64,000 bases of DNA, taken from positions 1-64,000 of the forward strand of contig DATJWB010000073.1 of the NCBI GenBank assembly GCA_035501495.1. The letters are read 5' to 3'. This document shows positions 41,536 through 50,298 of the stretch, piece after piece. Under the pieces are notes generated by a model. That model did not search any database. It saw nothing but the letters and a program-made list of their open reading frames with translations, and was not told the origin of the DNA. Each line of letters begins with the position of its first letter. The stretch's first letter is position 1. Origin of the DNA: JAIQFL01 sp035501495 (GTDB lineage: Bacteria; Acidobacteriota; Terriglobia; Bryobacterales; Bryobacteraceae). Made by a program: the position numbers and the translations under genes.

Positions 41536-42009
41536 ATGGGCAACGCTTGCAATGTCGTATATGCCGTGCAATTTGTCAAAGACCACGTTGACGATGCGAA
41601 AGAGGTTGCCGCGGCGCTGGCAGTTCCCACGGAGTGCGTGCTGGGGTTATCGGCAGCCGAATCAGGCTGGGGACGCGACTGGAATGTCACAAAGGTGGCG
41701 GACAATGGGCAGCCTGCAAAGAACTTTTTCTCCCTGCAAGGCAGCGACAAGTCTCCTCTTGCGAATGGATCTGTGCTTTCGGGCAAGGGGACGCGATTGT
41801 CGGCATTCCCATCGTACAAGGCCTCAGCGCAGTCCTTCGCCAAGCAGTACGGCGCTCTTGTTAAAGGCAAGAAAACGCCGGAAGAATTTGTGCGCGCTCT
41901 GGTTCCACGTTTCAACACCGGCAATGCCAAGACGGGTGGAAATCCGAACTTCGTTTCCGATACGGTAAACGTCATTAAGACGACCAGGACGCGGATGGAC
42001 TGTAAATAG
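41536..42009 (+). CDS. Glucosaminidase-domain peptidoglycan hydrolase without signal peptide
   Basis: 157 aa; RBS GGAGGAG precedes the ATG at 41536. It matches the glucosaminidase fold (FlgJ/Atl type): VPTECVLGLSAAESGWGRD with the catalytic Glu in AESGWG, KNFFSLQGSDKSP, LSAFPSYKASAQSFAKQYGAL and a final helix. Such enzymes cleave the peptidoglycan glycan strand. There is no signal peptide, TM helix or cell-wall binding domain, so it would need a dedicated route out or lysis. Codon usage and base composition are less GC-rich than neighbouring genes, suggesting transfer. The next gene starts 2 bp after its stop. Confidence 0.82.
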   Translation: MGNACNVVYAVQFVKDHVDDAKEVAAALAVPTECVLGLSAAESGWGRDWNVTKVADNGQPAKNFFSLQGSDKSPLANGSVLSGKGTRLSAFPSYKASAQSFAKQYGALVKGKKTPEEFVRALVPRFNTGNAKTGGNPNFVSDTVNVIKTTRTRMDCK

Positions 42010-42011
42010 AC

Positions 42012-42467
42012 ATGCTTTCGACGGTACTGGGATTGTTGTTTTTCTTTCCGCCGCAGACTCCACAATCGGTGCATCTGGCCACTTCCGACGCGATCGACAT
42101 CGTGCGAAAGGTAGCCAGAGATCTTGGATTTCCGATTGACCGATATCCAAACCTGTACTTCTTTGATGTGGTGACCGCTGAAGGCGGGAAGCCATTATTT
42201 GTCGGCTATACCAGCATCGGTTTCTATGGCAAACAGCCCATAAACCATTTCCAGATCAATGAACGCACCGGACAAATTGTGGATGCCGATCTGTGTACGA
42301 CCTACGACTTTCCGAATTTGAGGGCATTTCAGAGAACGCGACAGCAGTTAAGTGGATCGAGGCCTAGTACCACCAAGGAGTTGGCGAACGAAATCGGGTG
42401 CGATGACCTTACGGTTGTCCGAAAACCAGTAGTGCCTGGTACCAGATCAGCTCCGCCCGCAAAGTGA
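42012..42467 (+). CDS. Small probable exported protein, partner of the glucosaminidase
   Basis: 151 aa from the ATG at 42012. The N-terminus (MLSTVLGLLFFFPPQTPQ) is a short hydrophobic stretch without a basic residue, like several signal peptides in this lineage. The rest is a compact alpha/beta domain (AIDIVRKVARDLGFPIDRYP, NLYFFDVVTAEGGKPLFVGY, HFQINERTGQIVDADLC) distantly reminiscent of inhibitor-type folds; two Cys could form a disulphide. No family is recognised. Adjacent to a cytoplasmically made cell-wall hydrolase, a periplasmic immunity role is a reasonable hypothesis but unproven. Confidence 0.65.
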   Translation: MLSTVLGLLFFFPPQTPQSVHLATSDAIDIVRKVARDLGFPIDRYPNLYFFDVVTAEGGKPLFVGYTSIGFYGKQPINHFQINERTGQIVDADLCTTYDFPNLRAFQRTRQQLSGSRPSTTKELANEIGCDDLTVVRKPVVPGTRSAPPAK

Positions 42468-42521
42468 GGTCTGAAACTACCAGCGACCGCGTCCTCGACC
42501 CGGTCGCGGCCAATCCGTCCG

Positions 42522-43385
42522 CTATTTCACCGATACCTTCACCTGCGCATTAGACCAGCAGCACTGGAATCCCCGTCCACCCTCGCCCGACCAGTCGTTG
42601 GCGACCACGCGCAGGATGTACTCCCCTGGCTCGCTGAAGGTAGCGGTGGTGGATGCCTTGCCGCTGAATTTGGCGGGCGGCGGCGCCTGGAATTCCGCTT
42701 TCTCCACGCGCGGCCGGTCGTTGGCGAACTTCACGCTGCCCGGTCCGCGAAACTTGCTCCACGCCACCGTCACGGGAACGATTCGCGGCACCGGTCCGGC
42801 GGTCGGCGGATGCGCGTCGTCGGCCACCCAGATGGTTAGCGGCAGCGGCTCGGGCACAGTAGCGTTCATCGCGATACTTTGCCCGCCCGGACCATTCACG
42901 AACGGGCCGGTCTCCGCGAATCCGATGAAGGGGGGCGTATTGCCGTTGGCATCGACGAATGGCGACAGCTCCCACAGTGGATTCAGATTGAGTGGAATGA
43001 CGGTGGTTTGACCGTTGGCCACGAGTGTCCAGGTCAGCCGCTTTTCTCCCAGGTCTTTCGGGGGCGTGATCGTGAAGATGCCCCATTGGCGCCCTGCCAG
43101 GAAGTGGGTGGGCTGTCCCTGGTCGGGTCCGCCGGGTTCGACACGATTGTTCGGCCCGGGCGGAATATCGAGTTCCTGCTTCAGATTGCGATTGTAGTAG
43201 CCCACCAGGATCCGGACGCTGCCGTCGGGATTCGTGAACCAGCCCTCGAAGGCGCCGGTGATGCTCTGGCCGGAATCATGCGCCGGCTCGAAAGGCAACT
43301 GTGGCGCGCCTGCCAACGTCAGGCCAAACAGGCATGCAGCAAACCATGCGACTGCCGGCGCCAGCCGGCCGCTCCGCGTGCTCAT
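42522..43385 (-). CDS. Secreted protein of unknown function in the copper-monooxygenase operon
   Basis: 287 aa from the ATG at 43383-43385; the frame is open to 43463 inside the upstream gene. The upstream stop is 1 bp away (TGACATG), so they are co-translated. Signal peptide LAPAVAWFAACLFGLTLAGA. The mature part looks all-beta (TGAFEGWFTNPDGSVRILVG, WGIFTITPPKDLGEKRLTWT, TATFSEPGEYILRVVANDW), with the last region resembling PKD/Ig-like sandwiches. No catalytic motif is visible. It may bind substrate or act as an accessory to the monooxygenase. Confidence 0.8.
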   Translation of the reverse strand: MSTRSGRLAPAVAWFAACLFGLTLAGAPQLPFEPAHDSGQSITGAFEGWFTNPDGSVRILVGYYNRNLKQELDIPPGPNNRVEPGGPDQGQPTHFLAGRQWGIFTITPPKDLGEKRLTWTLVANGQTTVIPLNLNPLWELSPFVDANGNTPPFIGFAETGPFVNGPGGQSIAMNATVPEPLPLTIWVADDAHPPTAGPVPRIVPVTVAWSKFRGPGSVKFANDRPRVEKAEFQAPPPAKFSGKASTTATFSEPGEYILRVVANDWSGEGGRGFQCCWSNAQVKVSVK

Positions 43386-43386
43386 G

Positions 43387-44760
43387 TCACTGCCGTGCGG
43401 CGGCAACTCCCGCGGCGGCCGGTTTGGCCCTGTGTTGCGTGAGCCACTCATTGTAGTCGGCATCGCTGATGTACGTGACGTTTACCCAGGCGTGACCCAT
43501 CTCGTCCACCGTGCGATCGCCGAACCCGACCCACTGGTCGGGATCGGGATTGTGCGGATTGGCGCGGGTGTTGTCGTACCACGCCGTGACATGGATGATG
43601 GTGCCTTTCGGCAGCACCGGCGCCGCGTCGTCGGCGTAGATGTAGTTGTTCATCCAGTTGAAGTTGAAATTATTCACGTAGCTCAGCATCTGGCGCGAGC
43701 CATCCGGCAGGATGGCCTCGAGCGCCATCGCCTTGCCGCGCAGGTGCATGTGGGGCTGGAAATTCTCGAGGCGCGCAGCCTGCGGCAGAACGTGGAATCC
43801 CTGCGATTCCGTCACGGTGTTCGGGGGAATGTCCAGGATGCTGCCCGTGGAGGGATACGCATTGTAGAGCGTCAAACGCGTGCGGTATTTCGGCTCTTCG
43901 CCCTTCGGATAGAGGTAGACTGCCAGTTCCGCGTGATCGCGAATCGCCTCGCCCACCGCGTGCAGATGCAGTTCCCATGAAATGTGGGAGCCCGGCAGCA
44001 GCAGTTTGCCGGTGTTGGGGCGATAGATGTCGAAGCTCTTGCCGATGGCCCACTCCATCAGCAGACCGCCATTGGCCGCGCCGCCCCCGCCGCCCCCAGC
44101 GCCATCGCGCGCGGACCCGCCGGGACTGGCGGGTGCGCCGGGCTCCTCCTGGTACAGGTAGGCAAGCACGTGATGCATGATCTTGCGGCCGGCCGGGGTC
44201 GATGGCCGGATCTCGACGGCGCGAACCCACCGCGGCTCGGTGATGGGCACGTCGGTGTACGGCTTGAACCAGGTGTCCTGGCCGTGCGCCGGCATGGTAT
44301 ACGGCTCCGATTTCAAAACGAGGTCAGGCTCGCCGTAGAGTTTCGCGAGCTGCCAGCCCTGATCGTCGGGCCAATGCTTGGGCGGCGGCATGTCCTTGGG
44401 ATCCCCTTGCGGCGCGCCGGCATCCACCCACCGCACAATCGCCGCGATCTGCGTCTCGGTGAGGGAGCGGTCGTTCGCAAAGTGCTGAATGCCGACCGTC
44501 TTGTCGAGGTGCCAGGGCGGCATGTTGCGCGTGATGACGCGCTGTTTGATGGACTTCGCCCACGGTCGCGTTTCCTCGTAGGTGATCAGCGACATCGGCG
44601 CGGCAGTTCCCTGGCGGTGGCACTCCTGGCACTTCTCCTGGAAAATCGGCGCGATATCCCGGGTGAAAGTGACTGGCGGATTCCCCAAATCGGCGGCTAT
44701 CCCCAAGCCGGGAAGCGCCAGCAGGGCGCTGAGCATCCCGAATCGAACGGCATCCCTCAT
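43387..44760 (-). CDS. Cytochrome c fused to PHM-like type II copper monooxygenase
   Basis: 457 aa, RBS AAGGAG, signal peptide FGMLSALLALPGLGIAA. A mono-haem domain has CQECH at 44-48. The rest carries the copper ligands of the peptidylglycine alpha-hydroxylating/dopamine beta-monooxygenase family in the right order: HH at 196-197 in IMHHVLAYLY, HLH at 265-267, HMH at 337-339 in QPHMHLRGKA, and Met 421 in DEMGHAW. A Gly-rich insertion (about 211-232) lies between the first two. The enzyme should hydroxylate a C-H bond with O2, and the fused cytochrome could supply electrons in place of ascorbate. Substrate unknown. It is followed by an unknown secreted protein and preceded by a PAL-like propeller gene. 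Confidence 0.88.
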   Translation of the reverse strand: MRDAVRFGMLSALLALPGLGIAADLGNPPVTFTRDIAPIFQEKCQECHRQGTAAPMSLITYEETRPWAKSIKQRVITRNMPPWHLDKTVGIQHFANDRSLTETQIAAIVRWVDAGAPQGDPKDMPPPKHWPDDQGWQLAKLYGEPDLVLKSEPYTMPAHGQDTWFKPYTDVPITEPRWVRAVEIRPSTPAGRKIMHHVLAYLYQEEPGAPASPGGSARDGAGGGGGGAANGGLLMEWAIGKSFDIYRPNTGKLLLPGSHISWELHLHAVGEAIRDHAELAVYLYPKGEEPKYRTRLTLYNAYPSTGSILDIPPNTVTESQGFHVLPQAARLENFQPHMHLRGKAMALEAILPDGSRQMLSYVNNFNFNWMNNYIYADDAAPVLPKGTIIHVTAWYDNTRANPHNPDPDQWVGFGDRTVDEMGHAWVNVTYISDADYNEWLTQHRAKPAAAGVAAARQ

Positions 44761-44840
44761 GGTCGGCTCCTTTTTGCACGAGGCCGGATCTTAAAAGCAG
44801 TCTAATGGGTTCGAACGCCGGTGTCAAAGGGGTGCAGTCC

Positions 44841-44870
44841 GTCCGGTCGGTCGGTTGCGGCCGGCCGGAC
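44841..44870. other. Inverted repeat between the NHL and monooxygenase genes
   Basis: GTCCGGTCGG (44841-44850) pairs with CCGGCCGGAC (44861-44870) with one mismatch or wobble. It sits in the 141-bp gap inside the minus-strand operon; no T-run follows on that strand, so a processing or attenuation hairpin is as likely as a terminator. Confidence 0.4.
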
Positions 44871-44901
44871 CGCCAGAAAACGTCGTTGCACGGTCTTTTT
44901 T

Positions 44902-46227
44902 CTAGCTCTTGCCGCCTTTGGGCCAAACCACGCCCTGATCTTTCTTCGTCACCGGGGCCAGCCCCTTGTACAGGAACTTCTGAATCCGCTGTCCGCGATA
45001 GGTCTCCGTCGTGAAAATGTTCCCCTTGGAATCCGTCGCGATGCTGTGGACGGCGTAGAACTCCCCGGGCTGGCGGCCGCCATCGCCAAAGCTCGTGAGG
45101 ATCTCCATGGTCTCGCGCTGGATGATGTAGACCTTCTCGTTGGAACCATCGGCCAGGTAGATGTATTTCTGTTGCGGGTCCCTGGAAAAGGCGATGTCCC
45201 ATACCGAACCGTCGCCCAGCGTATTCTTGGCGACGAAAACTTCCTTGACGAAGGTCCCATCCGGTTTGAATACCTGGATGCGATCGTTGGGCCGGTCGCA
45301 AACGTAGAGCAGTCCGTCGTTCGAGAGTTGCGCGCAGTGCACCGGATTACGGAATTGCTGCGCGGGCGGGTCATTGGGGTTGTAGCGGCTGCCTAATGGC
45401 GTGTCATCCGGCTTGTGGCCATAGGCGCCCCAGTGCCGCTTGTACTTTCCGGTCTCGGCATCGAAGACGATCACCCGGTGGTTGCCGTATCCATCGGCCA
45501 CGTAGAGCTCGTTGGTTTTCGGGTCCACGTACAGCTTGGCAGGCCCCTTGAGGTTTTCGAGGTCGTTGCTGCCCTTGCTCGCCCCGGGCTTACCGATCTG
45601 CATCAGGAACTTGCCGTCCTGGGTGAACTTGAGGACCATGTTGTCGTTGTAGTAGCCCGGTGCCGGCTGTCCCTCGGGATTGGCGCCGCCACCTGCGCCC
45701 GCGCCCCGCGCTCCGCCGCCTCCGCGCGCCGCGGGAGGCGATCCCGGCTTCGGACGCCCGTTGCCGCCGATCCACACGTTGCCCTTGAAGTCCACAAAAA
45801 TCCCGTGGTTCGTCTCCGGCCAGTCGTAGCCTTCGCCCGGGCCGCCCCAATGGCCGATCAGGTTGCCGGCTTCGTCGAACTCCAGCACCGGCGGCGCCGC
45901 CATGCAACACTCCGCTTCGATCACACCCATCTGCCGTTTCGGCCCTCCTCCCGGCGGATTGGCCACGGCGTAGTTCTCCATCGCCTCGAGCGAGCCTTGG
46001 CGGTGCACGATCCAGATGTGATCATTGGCGTCCACATCGACGCCAATGGTATTGCCCAGCACCCAGTGATTAGGCAGCGGCTTGGGCCACATCGGATCGA
46101 CCTCGAAGCGCGGCGCCATCACCGCCGCGGCTCTCACGGCGGCCATCCGGTCGAGCACCACTGACCCAACGCCGAGAGCGGCCAGCGTCCCCAGAAAGAT
46201 CGTCCCGATTCGCAGGTTACGGGTCAT
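44902..46227 (-). CDS. NHL-repeat beta-propeller protein resembling peptidyl-hydroxyglycine lyase (PAL)
   Basis: 441 aa with RBS GGAGGAGGAG. An N-terminal hydrophobic segment (IGTIFLGTLAALGVGSVVLD) is a signal peptide or anchor. Repeats follow: NTIGVDVDANDHIWIVHRQG, PETNHGIFVDFKGNVWIGG, GPAKLYVDPKTNELYVADGYGNHRVIVFD, FRNPVHCAQLSNDGLLYVCD and SIATDSKGNIFTTETYRGQRIQKF. These are NHL blades of the sort found in the lyase half of eukaryotic PAM. A Gly/Ala-rich insertion sits near residues 160-185. Its location directly upstream of a PHM-like gene suggests sequential action, though lyase residues cannot be verified by eye. Confidence 0.82.
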   Translation of the reverse strand: MTRNLRIGTIFLGTLAALGVGSVVLDRMAAVRAAAVMAPRFEVDPMWPKPLPNHWVLGNTIGVDVDANDHIWIVHRQGSLEAMENYAVANPPGGGPKRQMGVIEAECCMAAPPVLEFDEAGNLIGHWGGPGEGYDWPETNHGIFVDFKGNVWIGGNGRPKPGSPPAARGGGGARGAGAGGGANPEGQPAPGYYNDNMVLKFTQDGKFLMQIGKPGASKGSNDLENLKGPAKLYVDPKTNELYVADGYGNHRVIVFDAETGKYKRHWGAYGHKPDDTPLGSRYNPNDPPAQQFRNPVHCAQLSNDGLLYVCDRPNDRIQVFKPDGTFVKEVFVAKNTLGDGSVWDIAFSRDPQQKYIYLADGSNEKVYIIQRETMEILTSFGDGGRQPGEFYAVHSIATDSKGNIFTTETYRGQRIQKFLYKGLAPVTKKDQGVVWPKGGKS

Positions 46228-46296
46228 GCTTTCTCCTCCTCCTCGTTCCGAGGTAAGCTACTCTTCACGGTCGGCATTTCAGGGCCCTCGGAGAGA

Positions 46297-47661
46297 ATGC
46301 AAGCGATTATACACGATTCACTTTCGGGCAACCAGTCGCGTCGCGGCATCGCTCGTGCGCTGGCGCTCGGTCTCGCGGTGTTGTTGACGCTCCCCTTCGG
46401 CGCGGCGGCGCACGACATTCCCAACGACGTGACCGTCCAGTTGTTCCTCAAGCCTCAGGGCGATACGCTCCACCTGCTGGTGCGGGTTCCCTTGCAGGCG
46501 ATCCGCGACGTGGTATTTCCCCAGGGAGCCAAAGGGTATCTCGATATCGAACGATCCACCCCGCTGCTGCCCGATGCCGCCCGACTGTGGATCTCGGATT
46601 TCATCGAACTCGACGAGGAAGAGTTCCGCCTGCCGAAGACGCCGAGCGTGGCCGCTGCACGCCTGGCGCTGGAATCCGACCGCTCGTTCGCATCGTACGA
46701 AGAAGCCGTGGCGCACTTCGCCGGCACTCTCGCGCCCGACACCAACGTGGTCTGGAACCAGACCTTCCTGGATGTCTGGTTTCAATACCCGATTCACTCC
46801 GGCCGTTCACGCTTCTCCATTCACCCGGAATTGGCGCGTCTGGGCCAGCGGGTCGTCACGGTGCTGCGATTTCTTCCTCCCGGCGGTGCGGTACGCGCCT
46901 TCGAATTCACGGGCGACCCCGGGCTCGTCCGGCTCGACCCGAGCTGGCACCAGGCGGCTCTGCAGTTCGTGGGCTTGGGCTTTTCGCACATCCTCGACGG
47001 CACCGACCACCTGCTGTTTCTGCTCTGCCTGGTCATTCCGTTCCGGCGCTTTCGCGGGCTGATCCCCGTGGTGACGGCATTCACCGTGGCGCACTCGATC
47101 ACGCTCATCGCCTCGGCTTACGACCTGGCGCCCGATGCGCTCTGGTTTCCGCCCCTGATCGAAACCCTGATCGCGGCATCGATCGTGTACATGGCGCTCG
47201 AGAACATCGCCGGCGCGGCCAACCTGCATCGGCGATGGATGATGGCGTTCGGCTTCGGGCTGGTGCACGGCTTCGGCTTCTCGTTCGCCTTGCGGCAGAC
47301 GCTGCAGTTCGCGGGGTCGCATTTGCTTGCTTCGCTGCTCTCCTTCAATATCGGAGTGGAGCTCGGGCAATTGCTGGTGCTGCTTCTGATGATTCCCGCG
47401 CTGGAACTGCTCTTCCGGCACGTGGTGGCCGAGCGCATCGGAACGATCATTCTCTCGGCACTGGTGGCGCACACCGGCTGGCACTGGATGACCGAGCGCG
47501 CCGGGCGGTTGAATCAGTATCACTTTCAGTGGCCGGCCATCACGCCCGCACTGGTGGCCAGTGTTCTGCGATGGCTGATGGCCGCGGTCTTTCTGGCCGG
47601 GCTGTACTGGCTGATTCGTAACGTGGTTCGCCGGAAGACGGCGATCGAGCCAGAGAGATGA
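46297..47661 (+). CDS. HupE/UreJ-family membrane protein with N-terminal periplasmic domain
   Basis: 454 aa. Signal or first TM segment ARALALGLAVLLTLPFGAAA, then a roughly 190-residue extracytoplasmic beta-rich region beginning HDIPNDVTVQLFLKP. A HupE/UreJ-type block of about seven TM helices follows, with GFSHILDGTDHLLFLLCLV, HSITLIASAYDL and FGLVHGFGFSFAL. HupE proteins are linked to nickel uptake, but no urease or hydrogenase gene is near, and this two-domain version is common in genomes lacking them. The His/Asp-rich TM motifs suggest metal transport. It is divergent from the NHL gene with 69 bp between starts. Confidence 0.85.
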   Translation: MQAIIHDSLSGNQSRRGIARALALGLAVLLTLPFGAAAHDIPNDVTVQLFLKPQGDTLHLLVRVPLQAIRDVVFPQGAKGYLDIERSTPLLPDAARLWISDFIELDEEEFRLPKTPSVAAARLALESDRSFASYEEAVAHFAGTLAPDTNVVWNQTFLDVWFQYPIHSGRSRFSIHPELARLGQRVVTVLRFLPPGGAVRAFEFTGDPGLVRLDPSWHQAALQFVGLGFSHILDGTDHLLFLLCLVIPFRRFRGLIPVVTAFTVAHSITLIASAYDLAPDALWFPPLIETLIAASIVYMALENIAGAANLHRRWMMAFGFGLVHGFGFSFALRQTLQFAGSHLLASLLSFNIGVELGQLLVLLLMIPALELLFRHVVAERIGTIILSALVAHTGWHWMTERAGRLNQYHFQWPAITPALVASVLRWLMAAVFLAGLYWLIRNVVRRKTAIEPER

Positions 47662-47667
47662 AATGCG

Positions 47668-47744
47668 GCGTGGCGCAGGCACTCGTGCCTGTACCCATGG
47701 GCCCCCGCCGGCCCACAGCATCTCATGAAATCCCTGCGCCACGC
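47668..47744. repeat. Dispersed palindromic repeat, copy R8, between convergent stops
   Basis: Perfect 12-bp arms GCGTGGCGCAGG (47668-47679) and CCTGCGCCACGC (47733-47744). The inside contains GCACTCGTGCCTGTACCCAT and GGGCCCCCGCCGGCCCA, near reverse complement of the right end of R3. It begins 6 bp after one stop (47661) and touches the opposing stop (47745). Confidence 0.85.
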
Positions 47745-49787
47745 TTACGGCCGGCGCGTACGCCACACCGGATTTATGAACGCGCCATCGGCCGCCACGT
47801 CCCACACCGCCAGCCGCGCCCATTTCCAGTTGCCGCCCTCCACGTCCGCGGTGAACGCATAATCGCCAAACGGGCGCGTCTCGGTAAGCGGGATCGCTTT
47901 GCGAGAGGTCTCGGCGCCGTCTCCCCAGACCAACTCCGCCATCTGCAGCGGAAAGGTGTGGCGGATGCGCGCACGCACCGCAATGCGCCCTCCCGCGCCC
48001 TCCGTGATGCTGACTTCGGGCAGCAGCACCTCGCCGGTGCTGACGAAGAAATCTCCGCGGCGCAGGGCATCGAGCAGGACGCCGTAATTGTCGAACGTGG
48101 GCACCGATGGCAGCTTCACGTAGTTGACGTTCATGTGGGCATACAACTCGTGGGTGCTGTCGATCTGGAAAACGTCCACCTCGCCCATCAACAGCTTGTG
48201 GAGTCCCCAATTGCTCATGTCGTCCAGAAGCTTGAAAGCCCGCTCGCCGAGGCGCGGCAGGGAGAGGTCGGATGGCAGCGCCTTCCACCCGGCCCCGAAC
48301 CAGTGCGCATCCAGAAAGTGCGGCGTCTCGCGGATCTGGTCCGGGAAGCCCATCGAGCCCTTCGTCCGAGGATGCGTCTGATAGACGAAGCCGTTCTCGG
48401 CGCGCACCAGGTCGAGCAGTTCCCTGGCATCGGCGGTGTTGTACACCGTGCCATACTTCGGATCCTTCTGCTGAAACGGGACCGACGCGCCGCGGCTCAT
48501 GTGCCAGTAGACTGGCTTCGGATACGCCACCGCCCAATGGCCCCCGAAATGAACATTGGCCTCCTCGGCGGGAATCAGCAGAAAGTCCGGCCCCGATTGA
48601 GTGCGGCACGCGCGGTAATACGCTTCCAGCTCGGAGAGCCGCACCGCGCCGGTGTCCGCGGGATGCCCATCGCCGTGAAAGTCCATGATCATGGCCGCGT
48701 TCACGCCCATCTCCTGCAGCACCGGCTTGAACGGCGGCGTCCACGAGAATCCTTTTTCCATGGCCTGCACCGTGTACGCGTAGTGCCAGTGCGGAGCCAG
48801 CGTGATGTACCCGTCCAGTGCCTCATAACGGTCGGAGTTGGTCAGCCGGAGCACCGCATCCAGCACCTGGTGCGGATCCCCGGGATCCAGCATCAGGAAC
48901 ATCTTCATCTGCTGTTCGCTGCCCGGTGGAGCGTTAGACCACGGATAATACGGGGTGGCATCGTCGGGCAACTGGCGGATGCCCAGCGACACCTGTCCCT
49001 TCCAGGATGAGTGCCAAAGATACCCCATGTTGGTGGTGAAGTCGCGCGGGAAGAAGTACTGGTGCGGTGGCGGGAAGACCGCCACGCTGCCGGCCCCCAT
49101 ATGCGCCGCGATGGCCCGGTACCGCACCTTCACCGGCTGCCGCTCCGGACCGTCGGAGAGCGCCATCTTCAATTGGCCGGCAGTATCGTAGTAGGTGACG
49201 AACGATTCCATGTTGCCGCCCACCCGGCGGTCGGCATCCACCGTCATGCGCAAGCCGGAATCGAAGAAGTAGGCCGTGTCAGGCTCTCTGGTGGACATCA
49301 CCGCCACCTGCTCGACGAGGCGGCTGCCGGGATAGATCACATAACGGACGGAGCCCTCGAAGATTCCCATGTGCAGGCCTTCGAACGAGACTTCCACCCG
49401 GTCGCCTGTGCTGCGGGCGCGGGCGGACGTCATGTTGAATACGCCGGAGAAGGTATGGGTCCCGTCGGGGTGCGAGGGCGGAAGGTCGAAGAACTGGTCC
49501 CACCCGCCGCGCCGCTTGCCAGTCGTGCACTGGTAGAACGGCCGCGCCTGCTCGATCACGGGCTTGCCGTTTACGCGAATGGCGGTGATCAGGGGCGCCT
49601 TGGGGTCGAGCGAGAACTCCGCGGTCCACGGGAGGTTGGCTTGGTCATTCCAGCGGACGGTCACCGCGTTGGGCATCGACGCGACGGTTACCGGTCCCGG
49701 TCTTACCGCTGATCCATCGAAGGGAACAGCGGCCTTCAAGGCACAGACAGCCAGCAGAGAGGCGCCAATTCGGAAATGCGTGCACAT
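47745..49787 (-). CDS. Secreted protein with PHP-like metallohydrolase C-terminal half
   Basis: 680 aa with signal peptide (FRIGASLLAVCALKAAVPF). The first half is a beta-sandwich-rich region (WTAEFSLDPKAPLITAIRVNG, SVRYVIYPGSRLVEQVAVMS). From about residue 330 it has metal-ligand-like motifs: HWHYAYTVQ, IMDFHGDGHPADTG, PAEEANVHFGGHW, YQTHPRTKGS and DVFQIDSTHELYAHM. Their order resembles PHP/CehA-type phosphoesterases. The extreme C-terminus is an Ig-like domain. Substrate unknown. It is alone, convergent with the HupE-like gene and upstream of nothing obvious. Other readings such as a glycan hydrolase are possible. Confidence 0.72.
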   Translation of the reverse strand: MCTHFRIGASLLAVCALKAAVPFDGSAVRPGPVTVASMPNAVTVRWNDQANLPWTAEFSLDPKAPLITAIRVNGKPVIEQARPFYQCTTGKRRGGWDQFFDLPPSHPDGTHTFSGVFNMTSARARSTGDRVEVSFEGLHMGIFEGSVRYVIYPGSRLVEQVAVMSTREPDTAYFFDSGLRMTVDADRRVGGNMESFVTYYDTAGQLKMALSDGPERQPVKVRYRAIAAHMGAGSVAVFPPPHQYFFPRDFTTNMGYLWHSSWKGQVSLGIRQLPDDATPYYPWSNAPPGSEQQMKMFLMLDPGDPHQVLDAVLRLTNSDRYEALDGYITLAPHWHYAYTVQAMEKGFSWTPPFKPVLQEMGVNAAMIMDFHGDGHPADTGAVRLSELEAYYRACRTQSGPDFLLIPAEEANVHFGGHWAVAYPKPVYWHMSRGASVPFQQKDPKYGTVYNTADARELLDLVRAENGFVYQTHPRTKGSMGFPDQIRETPHFLDAHWFGAGWKALPSDLSLPRLGERAFKLLDDMSNWGLHKLLMGEVDVFQIDSTHELYAHMNVNYVKLPSVPTFDNYGVLLDALRRGDFFVSTGEVLLPEVSITEGAGGRIAVRARIRHTFPLQMAELVWGDGAETSRKAIPLTETRPFGDYAFTADVEGGNWKWARLAVWDVAADGAFINPVWRTRRP

Positions 49788-49839
49788 AGAGCTCCGCCTT
49801 TCGATGGTGCCGATGATAATCCCCGGGCCGGCGAAAAGT

Positions 49840-50298
49840 CTAGCGCGGGCCGTCCCGTCGAAACTCGAAAATGGCGCGCCGCGATCCTGGTCCCGCGTCG
49901 AAGCTCGCCGGATAAGCGCGGCCGGTCAGGTCATAGCACACGCGCAGCGAGTCGCTCCGAATCTCGTAGATCCCTTTGACGCTTCCGCCGTAATAGTTTC
50001 CCTTGGGAACCTCGTGATGGAATACGTCGATGTGCTTCTGCGCCGGATCGAGCGTGATCTGGTAGGGATCCTGATGCGTCACACCGTTGAGGCGGATGTT
50101 GTAGTGGTCGCCGTCCACCACCCATTGCAGGTCGCCAGTCTGAGGCTGGCCGTTTTCTGTCGCGGAAACCAGCTTCCATGTCCCCTGCCAGAGTTTCGCA
50201 TCGTCCGCCGCATCGGCGGCGCCCACCCCGCATGCCGAGAGCAAGCATCCGGCGATTGCCGGCAGGCAGCCGGCTGCGATGAGCTTCCAAAGTTTCAT
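49840..50298 (-). CDS. TIGR03067-like lipoprotein
   Basis: 152 aa with RBS GGAGGG and a lipobox LSAC in LPAIAGCLLSACGVG. The mature domain starts LWQGTWKLVSATENGQP, the hallmark opening of the TIGR03067 domain found in planctomycete and acidobacterial secreted proteins. It continues NIRLNGVTHQDPYQITLDPAQ and GIYEIRSDSLRVCYDLTGRAYP, typical of that fold. It is thought to be a lipocalin-like beta-barrel of unknown function. It is transcribed away from the aldolase gene. Confidence 0.8.
   Translation of the reverse strand: MKLWKLIAAGCLPAIAGCLLSACGVGAADAADDAKLWQGTWKLVSATENGQPQTGDLQWVVDGDHYNIRLNGVTHQDPYQITLDPAQKHIDVFHHEVPKGNYYGGSVKGIYEIRSDSLRVCYDLTGRAYPASFDAGPGSRRAIFEFRRDGPR

Noticed and set aside
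46807..48744. 645-codon minus-strand frame spanning two genes and a repeat
   Set aside because: It crosses the convergent HupE-like and PHP-like genes and repeat R8; not a plausible protein.
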